From assembly GCA_009774615.1 (NCBI GenBank), contig VSOC01000168.1, forward strand, positions 1 to 7,094: a stretch of DNA of 7,094 nt, written 5' to 3'. Made by a program: the position numbers and the translations under genes. This document shows positions 1 to 6,531 of the stretch, one piece after another. Source of the DNA: Lachnospiraceae bacterium (GTDB lineage Bacteria; Bacillota; Clostridia; Lachnospirales; Lachnospiraceae). Below the pieces are notes generated by a model. The model was given only the letters and a program-made list of their open reading frames with translations. It had not been told where the DNA came from and made no database searches. The first letter of the stretch is position 1; every line of letters begins with the position of its first letter.

Positions 1-748
1 AAATAAAGCAAAATTTTGCTGCTTCATTAAAATCTAAATATCGTCCTAAATCTAATCCATCTACAAACTCCAGCACCATACTTATAAAATTAGGACGCTT
101 CAATATATTCTCTTCATATGGATTCATATTAAAATTCACAATAACGCTATCTTCACTAATACTATAATTTGCTATATCCCCCTTACTTCGATAATTTATA
201 GAATCATCGAAATATGTACCTATTTTTGCAATATCCATAATACTTTGATTCTTTAGTAGTATCTGATCTAAATCGTACTTGAAAGAATGTAATTTTCGAT
301 TCACTCCAGTACCAATATGTATCCTTTTATCATTCATTAAACAATCTAAAAAGCTTCTAATATCTTTTTCATCATTAATCTCTCCTACTTGAATATTCGC
401 TATAGGTGTTCCCGATAATGCTTGTCCTTTCCTAATTGGATATAGGGAAAACGGAAAAATATAATCTTCACCCTTTTTTTGATACTTCTCATATAAATAT
501 GAATATGCTACACCTAATTCCATCATACAAAATTTACTCTCATAATATTCCTGACTAATTATGGGAATGAATAAATCACTTTGGCTTAATTCATCAAAAA
601 TGGTTTCAATGAAATTCTTTCCAACTTTAACACTCCCCCGTTCTGAAGTGCAGAAGACCTCTATATCGCTACTAATTGTTTCTAAAAATTCTGCAAACAT
701 TAACACAATCTCTTCATTCTTACTTGCATGACTCACAAAAATTCTCAT
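1..748 (-). CDS. TIR-domain protein, probable NAD-consuming defence effector (3' end beyond window)
   Basis: The frame stays open from an ATG at 748 to the left edge, giving 249 residues without a stop. The start is preceded by AGGAAGG at good spacing. Residues 1-135 or so read as a bacterial TIR domain: strand A is IFVSHAS (residues 3-9), a BB-loop-like segment with SERGSVKVGKNF spans 35-46, and SKFCMMELGVA spans 71-81. Glu77 in that last motif aligns with the glutamate that TIR NADases use to cleave NAD+. The part from about 140 to 249 is rich in Asn, Ile and Asp, and I do not recognise it; it may be a sensor or oligomerisation region. Bacterial TIR proteins often act in anti-phage defence by depleting NAD or making signalling nucleotides; that role here is inference from the family. 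No signal peptide or membrane segment is seen. The gene is markedly AT-rich compared with the primase-helicase gene in the same window. Confidence 0.88.
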   Translation of the reverse strand, partial: MRIFVSHASKNEEIVLMFAEFLETISSDIEVFCTSERGSVKVGKNFIETIFDELSQSDLFIPIISQEYYESKFCMMELGVAYSYLYEKYQKKGEDYIFPFSLYPIRKGQALSGTPIANIQVGEINDEKDIRSFLDCLMNDKRIHIGTGVNRKLHSFKYDLDQILLKNQSIMDIAKIGTYFDDSINYRSKGDIANYSISEDSVIVNFNMNPYEENILKRPNFISMVLEFVDGLDLGRYLDFNEAAKFCFI

Positions 749-808
749 AATTCTTTACCTTCCTAATTTGCCAAAATCTTTTTAATTTTTCCATATGATT
801 AACGACAA

Positions 809-987
809 TTAGTCCTTATAGTGCCCTTTACAAAATTACACAATAATTTGCTTATCTGAAATCTCACAAACTAAACCATTAGCTTCATCAATTCGCCTGC
901 TAAAGGAACCATATTTTCCATATTTCAACAACTCAGACTTTCCAATTCCACGTAATGCCCATCTCGTTCTATGAAGTGATTTTCAAA
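809..987 (-). pseudogene. Remnant of a YoeB/Txe-type mRNA interferase toxin
   Basis: Directly after the antitoxin stop, the minus strand encodes in one frame GKSELLKYGKYGSFSRRID, then EANGLVCEISDKQIIV, a stop codon at 836-838, and FCKGHYKD ending in a stop at 809. This matches the second half of YoeB, which cleaves mRNA at the ribosome. In E. coli YoeB the matching segments are GKPEPLK, SRRI, RLVY and a C-terminal HY. Glu46 of YoeB is kept, but the Arg65 position is Gly (NGLVC instead of RLVY), and the terminal His-Tyr lies behind the stop. Upstream, IERDGHY is in another frame, so a frameshift lies near 940-955. The N-terminal half, roughly 35-40 residues, is missing. The order antitoxin then toxin on the same strand is the normal yefM-yoeB layout. 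The toxin should be inactive. Confidence 0.82.
815..843 (-). promoter_or_regulatory. Possible promoter of the TIR gene
   Basis: On the minus strand TTGTGT is followed after 17 bases by TATAAG, about 70 bases before the TIR start. The -10 matches consensus at five of six positions, the -35 only at three. It lies inside the decayed toxin sequence, so it may have arisen or become useful after the toxin was lost. Read-through from the antitoxin promoter is an equally good explanation for TIR expression. Confidence 0.3.
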
Positions 988-989
988 AA

Positions 990-1247
990 CTATTCCTCCA
1001 TGATCAGAAGCTCATCCATGGTTTTCGTCACCACCTGACCGTTTTTGTTCTGTTCATCTGCCCTGTTTAATTTTGCTAAATACTCAGTATTCTTTTTAGC
1101 CTTTTCTAATTCATTGTACTCTGATTCTGATATAATAACCACATTCTTATTCCCTTTACAAGATACGATTACCGACTCCCCGTTAAAAGCCATATCAAAA
1201 TATTTCTTGATATTTGCTCTTACATCCATCTGCTTCGTTGCAATCAT
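990..1247 (-). CDS. YefM/Phd-family antitoxin, apparently orphaned
   Basis: This 85-residue protein has the length and layout of type II antitoxins of the Phd/YefM family. The N-terminal half (MDVRANIKKYFDMAF, then GESVIVSCKGNKNVVIISESEYNEL) is the beta-alpha DNA-binding part. The C-terminal part from about residue 53 is charged and helical and would bind the toxin. The ATG at 1247 has AAGGAG six bases upstream. Family members bind their own operator to repress the operon and neutralise a RelE/YoeB-fold ribonuclease. Here the reading frame, promoter and operator-like palindrome look intact, while the toxin behind it is broken. It may persist as a transcriptional regulator of the downstream TIR gene, as an anti-addiction protein against other YoeB toxins, or only because the toxin was lost recently. 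These three roles are inference. Confidence 0.87.
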   Translation of the reverse strand: MIATKQMDVRANIKKYFDMAFNGESVIVSCKGNKNVVIISESEYNELEKAKKNTEYLAKLNRADEQNKNGQVVTKTMDELLIMEE

Positions 1248-1286
1248 AGCGTACTCCTTTTCGTACCTAAAACAATACTGTTTGTT

Positions 1287-1314
1287 GTACTAAATATTAT
1301 ATGCTAATTAGTAC
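1287..1314. promoter_or_regulatory. Inverted repeat, candidate antitoxin operator
   Basis: GTACTAA at 1287-1293 and TTAGTAC at 1308-1314 form a perfect 7-bp inverted repeat. It encloses the -10 box of the antitoxin promoter. Two further GTAC tetramers lie at 1251-1254 and 1263-1266, near the ribosome site. The E. coli YefM operator is built from palindromes with a TGTACA core, and the left arm here reads TTGTACT, so autorepression by the antitoxin at this site is plausible. The palindrome is seen in the sequence; the binding is inferred. Confidence 0.6.
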
Positions 1315-1325
1315 TTGTTAGTCAA
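1296..1325 (-). promoter_or_regulatory. Sigma-70 type promoter of the antitoxin gene
   Basis: On the minus strand TTGACT (1320-1325) and a perfect TATAAT (1296-1301) are separated by 18 bases, about 50 bases before the antitoxin start. It is one of the two best promoter matches in the window. Confidence 0.75.
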
Positions 1326-1343
1326 CAAATTTTATATTTTCCC

Positions 1344-1493
1344 TTATTCTTCCATCCTTTTCAACTTTCTTCTGGCTGTTCTCCGATTCCTTCTCTTATA
1401 TTTTCTCCACCCCTTATGATTATAAGTCCAGCAGGCATATTTTCTATCAAATTTATCTTCATAGGACAACTGTTTCCAAAATCCCTTCCGCAT
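1344..1493 (-). CDS. Small, very basic hypothetical protein linked to the primase-helicase
   Basis: It encodes 49 residues, of which 19 are Lys or Arg, with five aromatic residues around the centre (YACWTYNHKGW) and a Lys/Arg-rich C-terminal half. I chose the ATG at 1493 because AGAGG lies eight bases before it. A longer frame starting at 1532 would overlap the upstream gene and has no comparable ribosome site. The start lies 16 bases after the stop of the primase-helicase gene, so the two are probably cotranscribed. The charge suggests nucleic-acid or ribosome binding, but I recognise no family and cannot assign a function. I see no terminator hairpin behind it. Confidence 0.6.
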   Translation of the reverse strand: MRKGFWKQLSYEDKFDRKYACWTYNHKGWRKYKRRNRRTARRKLKRMEE

Positions 1494-1509
1494 AATAACT
1501 ACCTCTTTC

Positions 1510-4473
1510 CTAATCCCATTCCTCTTTCTCATCTTTCAGAGCAATTTCCAATAATTCTGCCGCTATCTGAGCGGACCGAACCCTCATCAAATTATCCCAT
1601 ACATCTTCCTTACCAAGAAGATTCATTCCGCCATGCCAGACAAGTTCATCATCCAGGACAGCAAAACGCTCTTCCACCTCTTCCTTTATGATAACATGAA
1701 TACCATTTCCCCGCATAGTATCAATAAGCCCCTGGCAAAACTCCGGACTGCCATAAGGAATATTCTGCGGTTCTGTCGTAATGACCGTAACCTTGCACCC
1801 TGCTTCCTGCCTCGCCTTCACAAGATATAGAAACCGTTCCACCTTACCTCCCGTAATCTCCGGACTCGACACAATCATCTGCTTCTCGCACTCCACAATA
1901 TCCTGTTCAAATACATCCATATAACTGCCGCTGTCATAAATCGCGTTCACACTTTGTTTTTCCAGAACACGATTGGTAATCAGTTCAAAACCTGTTCTCT
2001 TGTAAGTGCGAAGCCTTTTGGCATACATCTTATCAAAAATCTGAATATGGGAGTCGATATAGTCATAGACAACCACTTCCTTCTTTCCCTCATAATCCCG
2101 GTTCAGTCTGCCGATATACTGCTCCAGCCTTCCCTCAAACGATACCGGAACAGCCAGCATCAGGGTATCAAGTCTTGGATAATCGAATCCCTCGCCAATC
2201 TTCTGCCCCGTTGCCACCAAAATCAGGCTCTCATCCTTTGAAACCTCTTTGAGATGCTGCCTTATGAATGAATTCTCTTTATCACTGTTATCTCCATAAA
2301 AGAGAAACACATGATCTGCATCTTTCTGCAAATTCTCATACAAATATTTCGCCTGTTCTTTATATCTGGTTAAAATAACCGGAGTCCTTCCGGCCTTAAC
2401 ACAAGTCTTGGTATCTTCAAGAATCATTTCATTCCTAACCGCACTATTACCAATCAATACATAAGCTCCATTGATATCCTCCCTGTTCTCTCTTGTATCC
2501 ATTACCCTCGTATATCTCGGATACACATAATGACCGATTCCCTGCTCCATAGCCCGTTCCTTTGCGTTATAGCTGTGCCGGATCGGCCCCAGCAGCATGT
2601 AAATGATCTTCTCCAGATTATCACCCCGCTTTGGCGTTGCCGTTACTCCATAAACATATCTGGCATTTATTTTTTGTAGAACTTCAACTGCTGTTGAGGA
2701 ACCTGCGTGATGGCACTCATCCATAATGACCATTCCATAGGAGTTGATCTGTTTATTGAATTTTCCTTTGCCGTATATGGAGCCGACCATGGCCACATCA
2801 ATAATACCTGTGAGAGTATTCTTATTTCCATGTAAAATTCCAATCACACTTTCTCTTCGTTTCTCTCGCCCCGTTTTCGTTTGATAAAGAGGCAGTTCTT
2901 CATCTATAGTCAAAAACTTATTCAGTTCCTCCACCCACTGTTCCAGCAGATCCTTACTTTGCAGCAAAATGAGGGTATTCACTTTTCTTTCTGCTATGAG
3001 ATAACTGCACACCACCGTTTTGCCAAATGCGGTAGCCGCACTTAAAACGCCATGGTCATGCTCAAGAAGTCTGTGTGCTGCCAGATCCTGCTGTATTTTC
3101 AAATCACCGCGAAAAGATACCCGGATTGGCCTTCCCTTTTCTCTCTGATCTTCTGTTTCTACTTCAATTCCTGCTTCTTTTACGGATAAAATCAGATTAT
3201 CTCTTAAGCCCCGGGGAATGACAATGTAGCCGTCCACATCTTTTCCCATATACACTGCGCTAAAATGATTATAATTGGAATATCCTAACCGTTTGTTCTT
3301 ATAAAATATGGGATTATCAAACGCTGCCATGCTCCTGATCTGGTTTTGGAGCCTGGGCATCAGATTCAGAGTGTCAACATATATCCCATCGCCCAGTACA
3401 ATATGCATTTTTCCCACAACATCAGACTTTACAAAACCGTCTTTTTTCTTCCAGGGCTTTGGTCTGTTCTGTATTGTTACAGCAGCAGTTATCCCCATAG
3501 CTTGTGCCAGTTCTCCCTGCCACTTTGCTATAAGACGCTCTATATCATCCATTCCAAGCTTCTCTGTCCGATTTAACAGAACATCCCATTGATCCGGATA
3601 GGCGTTCCAGTTCTTATCCACAAAAGCACTGTTACCATCTTTAAGCGCCCTTCCCTGCAATGGCAGCGCAATCAGATTTCCAATACCGCTTGTAACATCC
3701 TGGGAGGGATACATTCGATCATAATAGTGAAAGGACTTTAAATTGATGGATGCCAAGCCCTTATCCAACAACAAAAATCCAAAGTTTCTTGCCAGTGACG
3801 CGGATACGGGTTTCTTGAAGAAAATCCACACATGAGCACCTCTCCCTGACCGGGAGCGCTCCACCAGTGGTTTAATACCATTGTGTTCGCACATCATCCT
3901 AAGCGCATCCACCTCATCATGCCATTCCTCATCCACATTCGCGAAGTCTGTCTGCTCCGCGCCTTTTTCGTGATTGTCAAAATCAAATACAAGAAACCGG
4001 CATGTGCCATCCGCAAGAAGGGGATATACCCCTAACACATCAGAACCATCTTCTTTCATCCCAAGCAAATGGCTTATGATTTTCTCAGGTGTAAGCTTTG
4101 TCCAATCCTTGTGCTCACATAGTTCGCAGCTTTGCTTCTCACCCCGCTGTTTGGGACAAAGGCGGTTATTCCAGCGGTTATTACACTGGGGAAAATATCC
4201 GCCCTTTGCTCCTCTCTTTGCATATACATCGGTCCTTCCCCAAAACATGGAAAAATATCGGTTTACCAGATCTTTGGTGATAAATTGATTCAAAATGCGT
4301 CCACCCTGATCCGGATCGTATTCCTGGATGTTTTCTATCTTTTTTGCAAATACATTTTCCGTATCATATGGAATATTGGCTTTATCCAGCTGTTGTTTCA
4401 GTCTTTTATTTTCATCCTGAAGGCTCCGTACTAATCTCCGGAGCGAATCCAGATTATAGGCTTCTATATTCAT
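1510..4473 (-). CDS. TOTE-type AEP primase - SF2 helicase fusion protein
   Basis: This 987-residue cytosolic protein is modular. Residues 9-32 form a leucine-rich coiled coil. Cys97, Cys106, Cys116 and Cys119 look like a zinc site in a segment beginning FSMFWGR. An archaeo-eukaryotic primase (AEP) domain follows: LVFDFD holds the metal-binding Asp164 and Asp166, and SRSGRGAHVW holds His214. The SF2 helicase half has a Walker A-like TAFGKT (481-486), DECH (585-588), TATP (611-614) and QYIGRLNR (785-792). Residues 860-970 resemble a phospholipase-D module, but the expected HxK is Glu934-x-Arg936, so it should lack nuclease activity. The primase plus helicase pairing is the hallmark of the family named for TOTE conflict systems, which are thought to act in defence or mobile-element conflict; the exact reaction is unknown. 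AGGAG lies ten bases before the ATG. The gene heads a probable operon with the small basic protein behind it. Confidence 0.88.
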   Translation of the reverse strand: MNIEAYNLDSLRRLVRSLQDENKRLKQQLDKANIPYDTENVFAKKIENIQEYDPDQGGRILNQFITKDLVNRYFSMFWGRTDVYAKRGAKGGYFPQCNNRWNNRLCPKQRGEKQSCELCEHKDWTKLTPEKIISHLLGMKEDGSDVLGVYPLLADGTCRFLVFDFDNHEKGAEQTDFANVDEEWHDEVDALRMMCEHNGIKPLVERSRSGRGAHVWIFFKKPVSASLARNFGFLLLDKGLASINLKSFHYYDRMYPSQDVTSGIGNLIALPLQGRALKDGNSAFVDKNWNAYPDQWDVLLNRTEKLGMDDIERLIAKWQGELAQAMGITAAVTIQNRPKPWKKKDGFVKSDVVGKMHIVLGDGIYVDTLNLMPRLQNQIRSMAAFDNPIFYKNKRLGYSNYNHFSAVYMGKDVDGYIVIPRGLRDNLILSVKEAGIEVETEDQREKGRPIRVSFRGDLKIQQDLAAHRLLEHDHGVLSAATAFGKTVVCSYLIAERKVNTLILLQSKDLLEQWVEELNKFLTIDEELPLYQTKTGREKRRESVIGILHGNKNTLTGIIDVAMVGSIYGKGKFNKQINSYGMVIMDECHHAGSSTAVEVLQKINARYVYGVTATPKRGDNLEKIIYMLLGPIRHSYNAKERAMEQGIGHYVYPRYTRVMDTRENREDINGAYVLIGNSAVRNEMILEDTKTCVKAGRTPVILTRYKEQAKYLYENLQKDADHVFLFYGDNSDKENSFIRQHLKEVSKDESLILVATGQKIGEGFDYPRLDTLMLAVPVSFEGRLEQYIGRLNRDYEGKKEVVVYDYIDSHIQIFDKMYAKRLRTYKRTGFELITNRVLEKQSVNAIYDSGSYMDVFEQDIVECEKQMIVSSPEITGGKVERFLYLVKARQEAGCKVTVITTEPQNIPYGSPEFCQGLIDTMRGNGIHVIIKEEVEERFAVLDDELVWHGGMNLLGKEDVWDNLMRVRSAQIAAELLEIALKDEKEEWD

Positions 4474-4520
4474 GAAATCGGCACTCCTGTCATACCATTA
4501 TCTCTATCAGCAGCATTTAT

Positions 4521-4593
4521 AAAGTTGTGATCTTGCTGTAAGAATTATAGCACTTCATTTTCACTATCACAACAATGTCTATCCTACAACTTT
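4521..4593. repeat. 8-bp inverted repeat bracketing the primase-helicase promoter
   Basis: AAAGTTGT at 4521-4528 and its exact complement ACAACTTT at 4586-4593 lie on either side of the promoter, 65 bases centre to centre. One arm is just upstream of the -35 box and the other just downstream of the expected transcript start. A pair of operator half-sites would fit this placement, but an 8-bp match in AT-rich DNA can arise by chance. Confidence 0.35.
4544..4572 (-). promoter_or_regulatory. Sigma-70 type promoter of the primase-helicase gene
   Basis: On the minus strand TTGTGA (4567-4572) and a perfect TATAAT (4544-4549) are 17 bases apart, the optimal spacing. This leaves a leader of about 65 bases before the ATG at 4473. 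Confidence 0.65.
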
Positions 4594-4824
4594 CATCTGT
4601 AAGGCTTAAAATTTTATCAAAACTGTTTATTTTCAAACGATTCTCCAGATAAAATATATCCATATACGATAATCCAAATTCTGCGCTTCAGAAAAGGAAA
4701 AGAACTCCAGATTTCTCTGAAGCCCTTCAATCATTACGATTAGATTCAAACTGGCTATATTACATAACCCTCTCTGCGAACTTTGAGATAGGCTTACAAG
4801 CAATATCCGTCTTTTCCACAATTC

Positions 4825-4841
4825 TATAAAAACCTTTTATA
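4825..4841. repeat. AT-rich palindrome just past the integrase gene; possible element end
   Basis: TATAAAA and TTTTATA, separated by ACC, form a perfect 7-bp inverted repeat 24 bases beyond the int stop codon. Tn916-type integrases recombine at A/T-rich sites made of a T run and an A run around a few spacer bases, and their element ends lie close behind int. This makes it a candidate crossover region. It is not followed by a T run on the minus strand and has no GC in the stem, so it is a poor terminator. Confidence 0.3.
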
Positions 4842-4864
4842 AACATATCATTTCAACAAAGGAG

Positions 4865-6094
4865 TCAATGTACAGTTTTCTCAATGTCGCTGTCAAACGT
4901 TAAGCTGTTAAATTTATCAATTTCTTCTTTTTGGAAATCTTCTCCAATATGTGTATAAATGTCGATTGTTGTTGAATAGTTTGCATGTCCCATCAGTGTC
5001 TGTACTGTTTTGGGCTGCATTCCAGCCGCATAACATAGACTTGCAAATGTATGACGTAATGCGTGTGGATATACATGTTCAAATAGCTGAGGTTCACGAT
5101 GTTCAGATTTGGCTTTATAAGCCTCTTCAAGATTGATATTTTGTACAACGGCATTAATAGCCTTCTGCGCATTATACCTCATCATCGGACTGCCCATGCT
5201 TGAAACAAAAACAAGATCCCCATAAATTGACTCATCATTGCGCCATCTGGAACCTATACGCTTTTTGGCTTCTTCTACTTTCTTTTTTTGGCGATGCAGC
5301 ATGTTTTCGACATCTTTCATGAAAGGAATCTTTCGATAGGAATTTTTCGTTTTCAGAGTTGAAACCTTTAAAGTTTTAACCCCATTGGAGTATGATGATA
5401 TCAAACTTTGGCGAACATGAATATATTTATGCTTCCAATCAATATCATCCCATCGCAATCCTCCAAGTTCTCCTACCCGTAATCCAGTATAAATTGCGAT
5501 GTAAATCATTTCTTCCCACCAATCTCCCTTTACTGTGTTTAAAAAAATTTCAATTTCATGCAAAGCTAACCACCTCCGTTCACTATCATGTTCTTCGTTA
5601 AACGGAACAATTAAATCAAATGCCGGATTTGTTGTCATCATTCGATTATTAACTGCTGACGCAAAACAGTCACGTAATCGCCCAAGAGCCTCAGCGATAG
5701 ACGAACGGGTATACTTTCCATCATTCAAAAGAGCATTTATTGCTCTCTGTAGGTCAATACTACGAATCTCTTTTAATTTCATTTCACTAATATAGGGGAG
5801 AAATGTAGCATAGACTTTTCGTTTCATTGGACGAACACTCTGCGGTTTGATAAGTGGCACTTTATAAGTATCGAACCATTCATCAAACCATTCTGCAACA
5901 GTCATATTCGATTTTCCTGAATTAATTTCATAATCTTCCATTTTTTCCTTGACTGTTTTCTTTAATCTTGTTAAATTCGTGTCCAACTCACGAATAATGA
6001 CCTGTCCATCATATTGAACCCTGGCAATATAATAACCATCTTTTCTTTGGCTGTACCCTCTTCCTATATCTTTTCCTTTTAAATCTTTTCCCAT
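4865..6094 (-). CDS. int: Tyrosine recombinase, Tn916/Tn1549-type integrase
   Basis: This 409-residue site-specific recombinase would integrate and excise a mobile element by strand exchange through a covalent phosphotyrosine. Residues 12-36 (GRGYSQRKDGYYIARVQYDG and onward) match the N-terminal arm-DNA-binding domain of Tn916-like integrases. Residues 64-160 form the SAM-like core-binding domain, and the rest is the catalytic domain. The full catalytic set is visible: Arg206 in TGLRVGEL, Lys248 in LKTKNSYRKIP, His344 and Arg347 in HALRHTF, His370 in LMGHANYS, and nucleophile Tyr380 in DIYTHI. Length is normal for the family and I see no break, so it should be active. AAGGAG is only four bases before the ATG, and a potential hairpin precedes it. 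The excisionase-like gene lies 87 bases upstream on the same strand, the usual xis-int order. Confidence 0.95.
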   Translation of the reverse strand: MGKDLKGKDIGRGYSQRKDGYYIARVQYDGQVIIRELDTNLTRLKKTVKEKMEDYEINSGKSNMTVAEWFDEWFDTYKVPLIKPQSVRPMKRKVYATFLPYISEMKLKEIRSIDLQRAINALLNDGKYTRSSIAEALGRLRDCFASAVNNRMMTTNPAFDLIVPFNEEHDSERRWLALHEIEIFLNTVKGDWWEEMIYIAIYTGLRVGELGGLRWDDIDWKHKYIHVRQSLISSYSNGVKTLKVSTLKTKNSYRKIPFMKDVENMLHRQKKKVEEAKKRIGSRWRNDESIYGDLVFVSSMGSPMMRYNAQKAINAVVQNINLEEAYKAKSEHREPQLFEHVYPHALRHTFASLCYAAGMQPKTVQTLMGHANYSTTIDIYTHIGEDFQKEEIDKFNSLTFDSDIEKTVH

Positions 6095-6107
6095 TTTTCT
6101 CCTTTTT

Positions 6108-6151
6108 ATTGGGAGTCAATCACATAGTAACCATCTCATTAACCTCCCAAT
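6108..6151 (-). promoter_or_regulatory. Leader with inverted repeat before the integrase start
   Basis: ATTGGGAG and CTCCCAAT form a perfect 8-bp stem with a 28-base loop, ending four bases before the integrase ribosome site. Within it, GGGAGG precedes a tiny frame of seven codons (MRWLLCD, 6116-6139). A perfect TTGACA sits just upstream at 6155-6160, but I find no acceptable -10 box at 16-18 bases from it. The layout suggests translational or attenuation control of int. The structure is seen; the control is inferred. Confidence 0.35.
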
Positions 6152-6181
6152 GTATGTCAAGTTTTTTAATAATTTTTTTCA

Positions 6182-6361
6182 CTATATCTTTACTTTTTTG
6201 CATTGTTCGTTCAGCCATTTTTCCAATAGAAGCCGGTTACTGTACCAGCGATTACCAATCCTGCAACTAAAAGCTTCTTTTCTCATCAACTCTCGTGTTT
6301 TTGTCAACCCAAGCCCCAAATATTCCTGAGTTTCTGTTACTGATAATAATGCCTTTTCCAT
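6182..6361 (-). CDS. Excisionase-like helix-turn-helix protein
   Basis: This gene encodes 59 residues. It starts at an ATG at 6361, preceded by GAGGAGAG about eight bases away, and ends at a TAG at 6182. The sequence LLSVTETQEYLGLGLTKTRE followed by LMRKEAFSCRIGNRWYSNRL, then LEKWL, is the pattern of the MerR-like winged helix-turn-helix in small excisionases: a recognition helix around residues 19-30, then a basic wing. Such proteins bend DNA at element ends to favour excision by the integrase and may also act on transcription. The position directly upstream of the integrase on the same strand supports this. I am sure it is a gene and fairly sure of the family; its directional role is inferred. 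Confidence 0.82.
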   Translation of the reverse strand: MEKALLSVTETQEYLGLGLTKTRELMRKEAFSCRIGNRWYSNRLLLEKWLNEQCKKVKI

Positions 6362-6465
6362 TATTTTCTCTCCTCTCTAAATCGGTACTACCAAACATGA
6401 TTAACCTATACTATAAATATGTTCTCTATATACCAGAATAAGGCACCATTTTGCAGAAAACATTT

Positions 6466-6481
6466 TTCCCCAAATAGGGAA
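6466..6481. repeat. Short inverted repeat upstream of the excisionase-like gene
   Basis: TTCCC and GGGAA with a six-base loop lie in the 170-base spacer between the hypothetical gene and the excisionase-like gene. The stem is short and no T run follows on either strand, so I do not call a terminator. It could be a regulatory site. The rest of the spacer (6362-6531) is AT-rich, with a weak TATAGT-like -10 candidate near 6411 but no convincing -35 box. Confidence 0.2.
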
Positions 6482-6531
6482 CATAGTCTTATTGCCCTCT
6501 ATTGATTAAATATGAATAAATTTCTTCCATA

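Larger units (their letters stand above)
4474..4864. other. Gene-free spacer between integrase and primase-helicase
   Basis: This 391-base stretch contains the primase-helicase promoter and its flanking repeat at the low end, and an AT palindrome at the high end near int. Two short minus-strand frames exist, of 62 residues at 4633-4821 and 48 residues at 4517-4663. Neither has a ribosome site or a recognisable protein, and the second overlaps the promoter. The integrase lies last in its cluster and points into this gap, so an end of the mobile element may lie here. I see no tRNA gene or other obvious attachment target. Confidence 0.5.

Noticed and set aside
749..797. Minus-strand frame starting MEKLKRFWQIRK just before the TIR gene
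   Set aside because: It runs into the TIR gene in another frame and stops soon after. The TIR start has the better ribosome site.
1045..1293. Plus-strand frame of 82 residues opposite the antitoxin
   Set aside because: It is the antisense shadow of a recognisable antitoxin and its promoter, with no ribosome site.
3974..4434. Several plus-strand frames of 60-104 residues opposite the primase-helicase
   Set aside because: All are antisense shadows of a well-supported long gene and have no family features.
4517..4663. Minus-strand frame of 48 residues, MDIFYLENRLKINSF onward
   Set aside because: It lacks a ribosome site and runs through the primase-helicase promoter, so coding is unlikely.
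4633..4821. Minus-strand frame of 62 residues between int and the primase-helicase
   Set aside because: It has no ribosome site before its ATG and low-complexity hydrophobic content, and I recognise no family. The other frames of the stretch are interrupted, so I treat it as spacer.
4861..6120. GGAGTCAAT occurs at 4861-4869 and at 6112-6120, on either side of int
   Set aside because: I considered integrase or excisionase arm-binding sites. A 9-base direct match is expected many times by chance in a window this size, and one copy overlaps the int stop codon.
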